A stretch of DNA of 64,000 bases from Hansfordia pulvinata (taxonomy: Eukaryota; Ascomycota; Sordariomycetes; Xylariales). The notes beneath the pieces are model-generated. The model searched no databases, was not told where the DNA came from, and worked only from the letters and a program-made list of their open reading frames with translations. Made by a program: the position numbers and the translations under genes. Every line of letters starts with the position of its first letter. The stretch's first letter is position 1. Where the stretch lies: assembly GCA_006538405.1 (NCBI GenBank), contig BJKQ01000009.1, positions 372,001-436,000 of the forward strand, in the 5' to 3' direction. Of this stretch, positions 50,805 to 61,997 are shown one piece after another.

Positions 50805-52204
50805 TCAAAAGGACAGCTTCTGCCCGGCGCCGGCGACGACGGAGGCCTTGGTGGCGCCGGAGCCCAGCAGCGAGTACGCGTAGGGGACGGAAGTCAGGGT
50901 GCCCTGGGCGAGGGTGTTCTCGCCGCCCTCGCCGAGGTCGACGTCGCGGACGACGGCGTAGCCGACCTCGTCGCTGTCCTGGCTGAGTAGGGCCTTGGAG
51001 GTGCTCGACTCGAAGACGGTGCTCTCGACGAGCAGCTGCGCGCCCATGCGCGAGTTGATGCCCGTGCCGCCGATCGAGTTGTAGTAGTTGCTTCGTAGTG
51101 CGGGGTCCAGTCAGCACTGGTAGTCAGGGGGGCCAAAGGGGGCCAAGGAGGGGGGCGGGGTTGATTGCTTACTTGAAGATGTGGACGGTGCCGAAGCGAA
51201 CGGACGGGGCGCGGCTGTTGACGTTCTTCCAGTAGTTGTTGGCGTACGTCACGTGCAGGTGGCCAGTGTCCTCGTCGGCGTTGTTGTCCGAGTGGCCGAC
51301 CAGGGACGCCTTGTACTATAATTGCGCCCATGATCGTCAGCACACATTATATTTTCATTTCCGGATCACACACGCGGCGCGCTCTGTTGAGACTGCCCTG
51401 GCCCCCTCGAAGAGGAAGAGAGAGAGAGAGAGAGAGAGAGTATAAAACTTACGTGGTCGTGAATGTACGTGTTGGAGACGGTGACCCACTCGCTGCCGTG
51501 GTTGATGTCGATCAGGCCGTCGTAGTAGTCCTTGCCGTTGTCCATGTCGCTCGAAACGTCGCAGTGGTCGACCCAGACGTTGGTGGAGGCCTGGATGGTG
51601 ATGGCGTCGCCGTTGGCGGCGAGGACCTTGGCAATGGCCAGGTTGCGCACGATGACGTTGCTCTGCTTGTTGATGGTGAGGCCGACGCCCTGGAGCTCTA
51701 AGGGGGGATTCGTCAGCGCTCATCTGCCAGGAAAGCGGTTTGTTGTGTCCGGCGGCAACAAGCGCGGAGAAGCAATCAGAGACGGAGAGGGAGAGGGAGA
51801 GCTGTCGACCTACTCGAGCCCGAAGTGCCAATGATGGACTTGTCCGAGGTGACCTTGACCTTGGCGTCGCCGCTGATGGTGCCCTTGACCACAATCACGG
51901 CCGCGCCGTCCGCGGTGGCGGCCTTGGTGAAGGAGGCCAGGTCAGACACGGTGGTCGTCGAGCCGCCCTTGCCGCCCGTGGTGCTGTGGACGATGATGAC
52001 TCTGCGTCAGTAGAACTGTCTCATCGGCAGCGTCGGCGCATGGGGAGCTCACCCTCCGTTCTGCGTTCCGTATCCGACGTCGCACGCGTCGGTGATGGAC
52101 GCGCGCTTCTCAATGGCGCGATCGGCGAGCTTGCCGTCGCGCGTGGGCGTGGGGCTCGCGGCCGCGAGGCCGGTGAAGAGTGCGGCGACAGCGAGGAACT
52201 TCAT
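50805..52204 (-). CDS. Secreted pectate lyase, polysaccharide lyase family 1
   Basis: Extracellular enzyme that cleaves alpha-1,4-polygalacturonate by beta-elimination, calcium dependent. Exons on the minus strand: 52204-52053, 52001-51814, 51697-51453, 51315-51173 and 51090-50805, all GT-AG and phase-consistent, giving 337 aa. Signal peptide MKFLAVAALFTGLAAA; a Lys-Arg at residues 33-34 (IEKR) suggests Kex2 removal of a short propeptide. The parallel beta-helix core shows VWVDHCDVSSDMDNG with calcium-binding acids, YYDGLIDINHGSEWVTVS, DHYKASLVGHSD with the conserved Lys, and RAPSVRFGTVHIFNNYY with the catalytic Arg region. The third intron contains a (GA)n array and another intron is G-rich. 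A TATA box lies about 105 bp upstream. Intact; a typical pectin-degrading enzyme of plant-associated fungi. Confidence 0.95.
51416..51440. repeat. (GA)n array inside a pectate lyase intron
   Basis: About twelve AG units lie within the intron between 51315 and 51453, roughly 12 nt from its splice donor on the minus strand, where they read as a CT-rich stretch. Confidence 0.85.
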
Positions 52205-55200
52205 TGTTGTCGAAGGAGCGAGTGGAATTGCAGACTGGGACTCGGGCAGTGCTTATCGAAGACTGGCTTGGACATGCTCGAATCCAGAACCCGGAGCCCC
52301 CGAGTCTTTATACGCACCACCTCGAGGGCAAAGGGGCGTCATGGACGCAGTTCGCATCACCGCCGTCACTTCACTCGCCACGGCCTCGCGAAGTACGGCA
52401 TGCCGGTTGCCGGCGCGGACGTGGGGAGAGAGAACAGCGTTGGCGCAGGAGACGAAACACGGCGCCAAACGCCGGCAGCCGAATCGGCGGGGGGGGGGGC
52501 CTAGAAGCGGTGGATCTGGGGCGTCCGGAGGGCAGAAATGAAATCCCTCGAATTGGCAGCCGAGGAGCCAGGGAGTCTATATCGCGGAGGTTGCATTCCC
52601 GACCGAAACGGGCTCGGAGGGCCAGGAAAACGAAACGCGGCGTGGGGAACGCTGGGCTCTATTAATACTGCCCCCCCCACGCAATGCGGCGGTTGCAGAC
52701 CAGGGTCACGCCATGGGAGGGGGCTTGTCTTCGGATGAGCGGCCTCCTCGCCCCGGCCAGACGATGGCTTTCCTTGATGAAGCTGGTGTCTAAGCCTGTA
52801 AGCGACATATCAGGAGGCTCAGGCTCAGTCTCAGACTTGGGCGCGCCAGGGCCGTCGGCCTCAGCCCCAGCAGACTGGCACAGGGCAAGCAAACAGGCAG
52901 GCAGGCAGAGAGAGAGAGACAGGGAGCAAGCAGCCCCTTGGAGATGCCGAAACCCCGAAGCCACCGCGCAGCCATCACAATAAGTTGTCGAGCCTATGAG
53001 TGTACTCGTACAGATTCGTGCTGTACATCTTACTTGCATCTTTCTCTCAGGGTGCTGCCCCATCCGCGGCAGCTCTGGCTTGGATCAAGGACACATCCCT
53101 CAGGGCACCATCGCGCCAGGGTTTTGTGGCAACCGGAGCGCAAACCCCGAGCGACCCCTGCCGGTACCGCTGCCCCTGTCGCCGCATCGCGTGACAGGCG
53201 AGGCGCCGTTCGGATTGCGAGTATTCTACCCGTCCAAGATCAAAAGTCAGCTTCCGATGGCGAAGACGGCCAGATTCCATCGATCAGAGGTCAAACGTCA
53301 CGTCCGTTTGCGCGAATCGGAGAAATTTGCTGTTCTCCGTCGATCAAGCGCCGGCCTGGCTCGATTTCGGACAGGGCAGCAAATGGATTGAACAGATGGA
53401 TTTTGGGCAGGGGGGTAGCAATGGAGCAGATGGGTGTACTGATTGATGATGCTGAATGTAGAAGGGAGGATTCATTCCACAGCTGGGCCCCGGTCGGCCG
53501 GATTGACACAGACATAGGAGGTAGACCTAAATATCCCTCCAGCACAGTCGTGCCTTCCCAGCTCCAGGTGGCAATGACGGTGATCTGAGCTGTTCTGCCA
53601 GTAGAGCCTTCCATTTCTTTCGGATGCATTCGCGCGAGTGCCACCAGGTACCTTGGGTACCTCTCAGGTGGTAGGTGTTCTGCCTCCTCTTTGTGGCTTC
53701 CCACTGCACGCACACGGTTGGTGGCCAACTCGACAGCGAGCCAGCGTGGTGATGCTAACTTATGGTTCCTCGTAGTGGTCCGCTCGATTGCAGCGTGTGT
53801 CCTGTCCGCTCGCGCTCCCATCGACGGGCGCGGTCGCAGGACGGGCAGGAGTGTCGGAGGGTGCGCGCGCACGTGATCACGCGCCGCCGATGATAGACGG
53901 CAGCCGACTGTGGCCCCTCTCGGATCAGATCAGACCAGACCAGACCAGACGCACGGCCATGATCGACGGCCGCCGCACACTCGCAGAGCGATATGCGAGT
54001 ACACGGACCTGTCGAACAGACGCAGCCCGCCCACCGCTTGGCGGCCGATGAGAGACCCCGCCCTGAAAGGTTGGGTAATTTAGGGGTAGCAGGATACTCG
54101 TACTCGGCGCTGCCACGGCTGGTCGCCGAAGTGGTAGCCCGGCGAGGCATGGTGAACAGAAGCGACGAGACCCGCCGCCCATGTGCCCTGCGATGGCTAA
54201 GCCGTACTCTGCCTAGAGGCCGCCTTTGGCGATCCATGGCTGCTGGGCGTGCCCGTGCGGCTCAAACGGCGACCACGGGAAACAATGAGGAGGCGCTGCT
54301 GGAGTTTCCCTGTCCCTGGCTGCCCTTCCCCTTCACCCTGAGTCTGCGCTGCGTTCTGATGGGGCCAGACAGACTCGGCACGCCGCGAGGGGCATGCGAG
54401 CAGTACGAGTACTCGCGATGGAATCAGACGGCGTCGGTCGTGTTCTTCTCTGCAGCGGAAGCAACCGACGGCGCTACGGGTAGCTCGACAAGGCCCAGAC
54501 CCCTATCGTGTCTTTGTGCAGCCGCGTGGGGTCGAATGGCCTGGGTTTCACCATCTGGCCGGCCCACACCAGGGAGAGGAGTGGCCAGGGTCTGAGAGCC
54601 ATGTGAGAGCGTAGGGTATTCGTAATCACTCTCGAAGCCCTCACGGCCTTGCCGCTGGCCATCCCCCAACCCCCACTCATTCTCGAAAAGGGGGGCAACG
54701 CGAAAGGCCGATTCTCGAAACCCGCAAGCTCGGGCCCTCCCTGCCACGCACGGGCCCTCGGGACCCCTGGCGATCCCCACGTGTACAATTTGAGCTTCGA
54801 CGCGCCCTTCTTTCGCTGAGTGCCGGGCACCACAGTCGATCTTGAGTTGCCGGAGCCGTGTGAGGTGATTCTATCGCAAGAAGCCTTCTTTGGAGAGACT
54901 GGATCACCCTCTGCGATCCGCTCTCCTCTTCCGCCTGCAAGCAAGGCGAACCTCCCAGACCTGCGAAAGGTGACCTGCTTCTTCTCGATCTCTTCATTCG
55001 AGGACTCCATGCGAGTACACACTCGGATCAGCCCAAGAAGCTAATGGCAGCCACCCCGTTAGCGCCGGCATCCGAGCCCTGGCGATCGACCGCGCATGAT
55101 CGGCGTGGCGCCTCTGAGCTCCAAACACACACGAGATGTGACAGAACTCTTTCCCATCATTCTGCATCTCATCCATGACCAAACCCGCTCTGGTGATTCG

Positions 55201-55902
55201 CTCCGCGCCGGCAACGGCGGGGAAGCGAAAAAACCTGGGCGTCCCAGTCAGCTGATGATGCTGCTCGCCCCAAGATGCTTGTACTCCTAGAACTGAATCC
55301 CCCTATCAATGGATTGCCCACCCACCCATCTCCTCAGGCACGCGTGATATCAGACTTGGCTGACACTTGCCGTCGCCCGGGGGGGGGGGGGCTTTGGGGC
55401 GGAGGGGAAGCGTGAGCTCGAACTCGAATACGAACGATGCCGTCCATGACGCGCCCCTTGACCCGAAAAGGGGGGAGGGGAGGACGAGAGCTGCGAGTGG
55501 AGGAGGCACAAAGGCGGGGGCAGTCAGACACGGCCGTCCCAACCGAACTTAGTATTCAGTGCGCCCTCCGTAAATCTCGTACCGGCGCATTTTCAATGGG
55601 TCTGACCGGGATGCCAATGTTTTCAAGCTCCATTGGAATGTGAGCGGGCGTGGTGGTCACATCGAATAATAAAGAGCACGCGGCTGCCCCTCCCACGATA
55701 CATCGTGACCGTTGTGTCTGCCTCTGCCGCCGCCGCCGCCGCCGCTTCTCGTCTCGACCCCATTCTCCCGGCGATAATCCAAGGACTCTCGCCCTGCCAA
55801 CGGCTCCCAGCCCGTGAAGCACCCACCCGTGCCAGTTCCACGGCCTCAATCCCGCCAGAACCTCGGACGACGGAACCCGCGACCGGGACACTCCTCGAAA
55901 CC
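52205..55902. other. 3.7 kb shared upstream region of pectate lyase and P450
   Basis: Divergent promoters. No gene supported: frames at 52938-53588, 53755-54237 and 54474-55022 lack motifs. Three octamer copies (53003, 54095, 54404) and a direct array of CAGAC units (53926-53950) are present. The P450 frame is open back to 55633, but that stretch is leader-like (CCGCCG repeats, no membrane anchor). Confidence 0.5.
52307..52312 (-). promoter_or_regulatory. TATA box of the pectate lyase gene
   Basis: TATAAA on the minus strand, about 105 bp before the start codon, a usual spacing for highly expressed secreted fungal enzymes. Confidence 0.5.
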
Positions 55903-57634
55903 ATGTCGGCGCTGGCGCTGCTGTCCGCCGCGCTGCGGGCGACCGGCAACGCGGTGGCCCTCATCGCCGCCGCGACGGCGCTGTGGCTCCTGTCGCGCCC
56001 CTTCTACAACTACTTCCTGCACCCGCTGCGCCGCTACCCGGGCCCGCTGCTGTGGCGCGTCTCGCCGTTCCCGCGCGCCGCCGCCATGAGCCGCGGCACC
56101 CTGGCCTTCGACGTCGCCCGCATGCAGCGGCGCTACGGGCCCGTCATCCGCATCGGCCCCTCGGAGCTGGCCTTCGCCTCCGCCGAGGCCTGGCGCGACA
56201 TCTACGGCCACCGCGCCGAGGAGAACCCCAAGGACATGCGCTTCTACCGCGTCTCCTCCGTCCTGCCCAACTCCATCGCCACCGCCAGCCGCGCCGACCA
56301 CTCCGCCCTGCGCCGCTCCATGGCCCACGGCTTCAGCGACCGCAGCCTGCGCGAGCAGGAGCCCATCATCGGCGGCTACGTCGACCTGCTCATGGCCAAG
56401 CTGCGCCAGAACTGCGACGGCGGCCGCCGCGCCCTCAACATGCGCGAGTGGTACAACTGGGCCACCTTCGATATCATCGGCAACCTCGGCTTCGGCTCCG
56501 ACTTCCAGTGCCTCGAGAACACCAGCTACACCCCCTGGATCGAGATGATCACAAAGTCCATCAAGGAGGGCGCCTACCTCAACGGCGTCACCTACGTCGG
56601 CCTGCGCTGGCTGTCCAAGCTCGTCGTCAACATCGCCATGGCCAGCTTCCAGAGCCACCAGAAGCTGACCCTGGCCAAGGTCCAGCAGCGCATCGAGGTG
56701 GGCAAGAAGGGCGGGCGCCCCGATTTCATCGAGGGCCTGATCAAACAGGTGAGTCTGGCTCTCCTCCCGCGCCGCCAGCCAGCGGCCAGGACCACCGGCC
56801 AGCGGCCAGGACCACCAGCACAGTAACGAGACTGACATATTTCTTCTCTTGTCTTTCTTCTCCTTTCCCAGAACCTGCCCCTGCCCGAGCTCGCGTCCAA
56901 CGCCAGCTCGCTCATCATCGCCGGCTCCGAGACGACCGCGACGCTGCTCACCGGCGTGACGTACTTCCTGGCGACGAACCCGGCGGCCCTAGAGAAGCTG
57001 GCCCGGGAGGTGCGCTCGACGTTCCAAGAGGAGAAGGACATCACCCTGCTGTCGGTGCAGAACATGCCCTACATGCTGGCCTGCCTGAACGAGGCCCTGC
57101 GCATGTACCCGCCCGTCGCCATCGGCCTGCCGCGGCTGGCCGCGCGCGGAGGGACCACGGTGGCGGGCCACCCCGTCCCCGAAGGAGTGAGTTGAAGTAC
57201 CCAGCCCTTCATTATCCCCCCCCCCCCTCCCCCCCTCCTCACCCTCACCCCATCCGTCCATAAAAGGTCCTTGGCTAACAGAGCCCCCCCTGCAGACCCA
57301 GATCGCCGTGTGGCAGTGGGCCATCAACTACAGCGCGCAGTACTGGTCGGAGCCCGAGGCCTTCCTGCCGGAGCGGTGGCTTCCCGGGGCCCGGGAGGAC
57401 CCGCGGTTCGCCGGCGACGCGCCGGACGCCATGCAGCCCTTCGCGGTGGGGCCGCGCAACTGCATCGGCAAGAACCTGGCCTACGCCGAGATGCGCCTCA
57501 TCCTCGCCCGCGTCGTCTTCGACTTCGACCTGCGCCTGGCCCCGGACAGCCGCGCCTGGCTCGAGACCCAGCGGTGCCACATCCTGTGGGACAAGCCCTC
57601 GCTCAACGTCCATCTAACGCCCGTGGCCCGTTGA
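55903..57634 (+). CDS. Cytochrome P450 monooxygenase, CYP65-like
   Basis: ER-anchored haem monooxygenase. Exons 55903-56748, 56872-57186 and 57296-57634, all phase 0, give 499 aa, the usual size. An N-terminal membrane anchor (residues ~4-32, ending at LWLLSRPFYNYFLHPLRRYP) is followed by the Pro-rich hinge PGPLLWRVSP. I-helix AGSETT at 299-304, ExxR at E356-R359, PERW at 412-415, and the haem loop FAVGPRNCIGKN with Cys443 are all intact. The overall look (GPVIRIGPSELAFA, WATFDIIGNLGFGSDF) resembles the CYP65/trichothecene C-15-hydroxylase-like clan, whose members act in secondary metabolism or detoxification; the substrate is unknown. No backbone synthase gene lies nearby, so cluster membership is not supported. 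The first intron contains a short tandem duplication. Confidence 0.94.
56773..56815. repeat. Tandem duplication inside P450 intron 1
   Basis: GCCAGCGGCCAGGACCACC-like unit of about 21 nt appears twice in a row within the first intron, with slight variation at the left edge. Confidence 0.7.
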
Positions 57635-58967
57635 GAAGAAGGAAGGGCCGCCGGGGGAGGGTTCGTTTTCTTATCTTTTCGGGCGACGAGCAATTATGCA
57701 AAAAAAAAAAAAACGAATTTGACGATGTCTTGTGTTACGGTTGCGATTGGTGGTATTGCCTTGCTCGGTGACGTGAAATTGCAGAGTCGGTTGGTGTGCC
57801 CGCAGTAGGTGTGTACGATGTCACTGTCGACACGAGGACGTTGACACCTGGTTGGACACCTCATTTCTGCCAGCACCATCAGGTGATCGACCACGAGCCG
57901 GCGAGCTCTGGGCGCTTCAGTCACTCGGTGTATGAGTAACTACTTGGTGGTAAGATGAGAGGGGCGGCCAGGTCGCACACAACCACCAGATCCTCGGGAG
58001 GAAATGATGGCAATTTCGAGCTCTGGAGCCACGATGCGATCTGTAGGCCCGGCAGCCTCCTATCCCGAACGCAAGTTGCGTACTTGACAGCGTGTCGTTA
58101 TGCAGGCGTAGTAAGTAAATGTTGTCGCGGCGAGACGCTGGACCTGAAGATGGCCATCCTGTCGGCAACGACTACAGCACCGGCCCAAGTCGATGCTCAT
58201 GGTTTCGGTAAATAAACGGACCAGGCCAGACGCAGAATACGAACAATCGGCCGGCTTAACCCTTATGAAGAGGAAAAAGCATCCGGTGTTGGGGGCCTGA
58301 AAATCAGCATCCGCTGCAAGTGTTTTCCGGACCCTCGATCAGCATCTTGTGATCGTGAACCCAATCCAAAGTACAGGCAACTTCAATGTTAATTAGCACT
58401 ATGACTTGCCAAATTCATGAACACCCTCATCTATCCCTGCTGTTTTTCTCAGTCGAATGATTGCAGTGTTGTTCGGTGATCCCATCCGTATTCCCTCGGA
58501 AGCCCGTTATGAAGGTATTCCACATTTGCATATTAGGCGAAACGGAAGGTGCCCGGCACACGGCATTCGACGTTGTATGCTGCTCCGAGACGGCAACCGC
58601 GCCCGACACTGCTGTTTCAGCTCCCAATCTGGCTCGAAATTCAACGGCAGTCGCGCATTCACTGACTGCCGACGGCCGTCACGAGTGTTGGTCATGCCTT
58701 CCTCTGAGCCCGCGTTGACCAGCAACGCCCTGTCTCACGACAGCACGGCTTCAATGAGTTCACTTACCATCGTGGCACACGAACCGGAATTATACCAAGT
58801 CTCACCCATTTTCCTCTTTCTTCAATTCCACCGACACCGACACCGACACCTTTCTTCTTCTTCTCCTCCTTCTTCCACTCACAGATCCAATCCACACTCG
58901 TTATCCCAAAGCCGGTGTCTCGCGCCATACTCTGTCTCTACCCAGATTTTGACTCGACGCTTTCACA
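57635..58967. other. Spacer downstream of P450, upstream of the PhiA-like gene
   Basis: More A/T-rich than the surroundings. Small open frames (57955-58215, 58427-58627) have no features. A CT-rich stretch with ACCGAC repeats at 58830-58875 is typical of the leader of a strongly expressed secreted-protein gene. Confidence 0.5.
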
Positions 58968-59728
58968 ATGCGCCCCTTCACCCCCCTCCTCGCCGCTTCG
59001 GTCGCCCTCGTTTCGGCCAAAACGTACTCGATCTCCGTCTTTGCCCCCGGCTCGGCCGTCGACGGCGCCCTGCTCAACGCTGCTGGCCAAGCCTTCTATA
59101 CTGGCACCAGCGGACCTGCCACTTACTGTCCCACCGTCGTCAGTAACTGCCCAAAAGTCCAAGGCACTCTCGTCTACCAGGGCCTCTCCGCCATGGCAGT
59201 AAGTCACGTCGCGTCCTTTCTTCTCTTCATCTAAATGGTTCCTCGCTCCGTCCGCCCTCTTCGTCAGTTCAGATCAGCATCCAGTACCGGTCTTCGCTCG
59301 GTCCCTTGTGTCACGTTGCACAGATACGTGGTCTTCCTGATTCTGTCAGGTCACACGAAGCTGAGTTGAAACCAGGTTGAAGTCCCTGGCGGACAGCAGA
59401 TCTTCGTCGCGCCCAACGGGCTCGTCAAGTACACCCAGGCCCACTCCGCGTACATGCCAACCGGATCTCTCGTCGGCGGCTTCTACACCAAGACTGTCGT
59501 CCAAGAGTGCGGCCCCCAGACCACTTGCACCGACTTCCTGGCCCCGGATGGCTCCAACAAGGCCGGCTTGGCCTTGTGCACCGACATTCCGACTACATGA
59601 GCAACACGGGCGCCAGCTACTCGCTGTACGCGCGCGTCTCGGGCTTCAATCTGACGGACTGTGTAGACATCATCGGACTTCATACCGTCGAGAGCGATGC
59701 TTCTTTCGGGGCCTGGCAGTATCTCTGA
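58968..59728 (+). CDS. PhiA-like secreted cell-wall protein with a frame break
   Basis: Small secreted protein of the fungal PhiA/IgE-binding wall protein group. Exon 1 58968-59198 (phase 0, GTAAGT donor) encodes signal peptide MRPFTPLLAASVALVSA and TYSISVFAPGSAVDG...TYCPTVV. Exon 2 starts at 59376 with VEVPGGQQIFVAPNG, a hallmark of the group, then TQAHSAYMPTGS. The frame stops at 59598-59600 (TGA), but the adjacent frame immediately continues SNTGASYSLYARVSGFNLTD and ends SFGAWQYL with stop at 59726-59728, exactly the family's C-terminal pattern. The shift equals one missing base near 59585-59592, and no intron can explain it. Without the missing base the product would lose about its last third. 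Sequencing error and true lesion are both possible. Function in the family (wall and conidial-cell maturation) is known only for distant relatives. Confidence 0.75.
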
Positions 59729-60871
59729 GGGGTAATGAAGGAAACCTCCAATCGGTGATCCCTGAGCTAACAGGCGCAAACCTTGATCCTAGTCACGAGC
59801 TGGCGAGGACCATTTTTGCAGAATTTTGACGGCAACCTGGCGCAAGCTACGTGTCATTTGTATCGAGGGTGGCAGGCCAAGACAGAGATGAACTTGGCCT
59901 CAAAACTGCATCCTAGTTCGTCTAAATATCTCGCTCTCACTGAAATCAAGGTTGAAGAGTGTATGTAGAATTAAACTCGATTCTATCGCATTGATACGCA
60001 CTAGGCGACCAAAGCCAATATGTTGATGACTCTGCGCCTTTGGAAAGCAGTGGCAACATGAAGGCACTGCTTCAAAAACGCGCAGGGATCCATGCAGGTT
60101 GGCTTTGCCATTGACTCTTTAAAGAACATTAGTCAAGATGCAGTCTGCAGATCTGCAATCTCTCAATGGCCGGGTTCCTACCCATTCGGCGAGAGCGGAT
60201 GGCATCATGCTTCATTTTATGAGCAGCCCAATCAGTACTCCAACCGATTGCTGGATCATACTTAAGGTTCCGAGCATTCGCACCCTTGATCTGATCGATC
60301 ATGGTTCGAAACATGGAAATGGGCGGTGCGCATCCAGAAGCCGGTGAGCAGCAACAGACTGTACGGGGCAGGGCAATTGGACCGACGGCAGTTTCGGATA
60401 CGTCATTCCTGTTTGCTGCCAGGCGCTGATGATCGGAGGCACAATCTTATGCTCTATCCCGACGCCCGGGCTGAGTCACTCGGCGGCGGCATGTCGACCC
60501 GCCCCATTGGCTGGGTGCTGCTGGCTGCGTTGAATATCACCAACATGAACGTTGATTGCCCCGCCTCGATGGGTTGGTTGCGCCACAGCCTCCCCGGTAA
60601 CCCGCCCCCGCGGCCCTTCCGCCTGCCATGACCTCCCTGCAATTGCACTCGTGTGCCATGGACACCTTTCAATAGGCAGAGGCCTCATATTTATTCAGAT
60701 CCCGCAAGTCTCAGCAGAGCGGTCTGCCGACTGACCAACTCATCTCTCGCACATATCCTCCATATTCACAGCTGCTTTCCAGCTCGCGACGAGCCTTCTT
60801 GTGACCAGCAAGGATAACTCTGCCTTCCCACCTCCACGTCAACTTCTACACCCGCCTACAAACTGCCGTCC
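59729..60871. other. Spacer, no gene seen
   Basis: Moderately A/T-rich. Frames at 60129-60347 and 60326-60631 are short and featureless. The last 150 bp are C/T-rich, probably the leader of the next gene. Confidence 0.55.
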
Positions 60872-61997
60872 ATGGCCAGGCCACTCTCCTTCTACGAGTC
60901 GGGCGATTGGGGCGATGATTGGGAAGCACCATGGGAAGGGGGCGGGGTCATCAGCCCGGCCAAGCAGCATGCTATCATCAAGGAATTTCTCCAGCCGGCG
61001 AGCACCCTGACCGAGGACGAAACCATCGAAGCCTTGTTGGACCATCTCCCTCCCCACCCCATCATGAGAACGCCCTACGACATGGGATACAAAGCACATC
61101 ACAAGATGTGGCTGCTTTGCGTCGACATGGCCCGCGATATCCCCTACACCCATCCCTCACAACTCAAATTTGCTCGTCTTCTTAGTAGAATTTGCACCAA
61201 AAGCCGCGCCACCGTTGTGCATGACAGCCCCGAGGTACCAATCTACCCCTTTCCTCTCTCTCCTCGCGACCCATCCGGACAAAACCTGGTGGATTTCGTA
61301 CTGACCGTGCCTTCTGCTGCAGAATCCCAACCACGAGATCCAGCGGCCCATTGGCTTCAACGGGATGATTGGTGAAATGGGTACAAATTGGGTTGGTAAG
61401 TTGGATACCTCTTCGTCAATGTTGTCCACACCGCCCTAACATCGTACTCTCCTGCCGTAAGCGGGAGTCGTGAGCGGCTATGCCATCGAGGCTGAGGACA
61501 AGGAAGACGAAACAAGACGCATCATGAACGAGCATGCTTTCATGGCGCTTCTATCCGCCCACCAGCTCGACGTCGATGACAGAGTGCCGATGTGGAGGCT
61601 GGGCGACACTCTGGAGCACGAAAAGCTGGAAATCGCACCCTATTCCGAAGACCCCCTCGAAAGCAGCGCCGCAATAGGCTGTGCAGCTCTGTGGATCTTG
61701 AACGATGGCGTCAACGTGTTCCAGAAATGCCAAAGCCCACCCACTACATATGTCGTAAAAGACAAGGAGATGTGGTTTCGCTACTCTAAGCCAGGAGACC
61801 TCTGGATATCGAGGGCCGGGAGCGAAGCCAAGCCCGACTTCAGCGTGGCCCGATGGGACTTTTGGCGCACCCGGTTTCAAGAATTGGCAGAAGACAAGCA
61901 GAACAAGTTGATGGACGAGGTCAGGGTTTTGGCGAGGAAGGCTGCGGATTACATGGGCGCTCTCAAGGCAGCATCGCTGTTCGAGCTTGACTATTGA
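60872..61997 (+). CDS. DUF3632-like fungal protein, 323 aa
   Basis: Exons 60872-61234, 61323-61395 and 61462-61997 join in phase 0 and 1 to give 323 aa. The protein is soluble, mostly helical by eye, without signal peptide or membrane segment. The middle region contains EHAFMALLSAHQLDVDD, followed by GCAALWILNDGVNVFQKC, MWFRYSKPGDLWISR and RWDFWRTRFQELA; an N-lobe alpha-helix-rich layout with a W-x-x-W(x)F-type C-terminal segment is what I recall of the DUF3632 group of uncharacterised ascomycete proteins. The ATG lies in GTCCATGG, a good context. The stop is followed within 20 bp by a run of twenty G. Function unknown; the family call is from memory and moderately sure. Confidence 0.8.

Noticed and set aside
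55633..55902. N-terminal extension of the P450 to an ATG at 55633
   Set aside because: The extra 90 residues lack an anchor and precede a perfect signal-anchor start at 55903.
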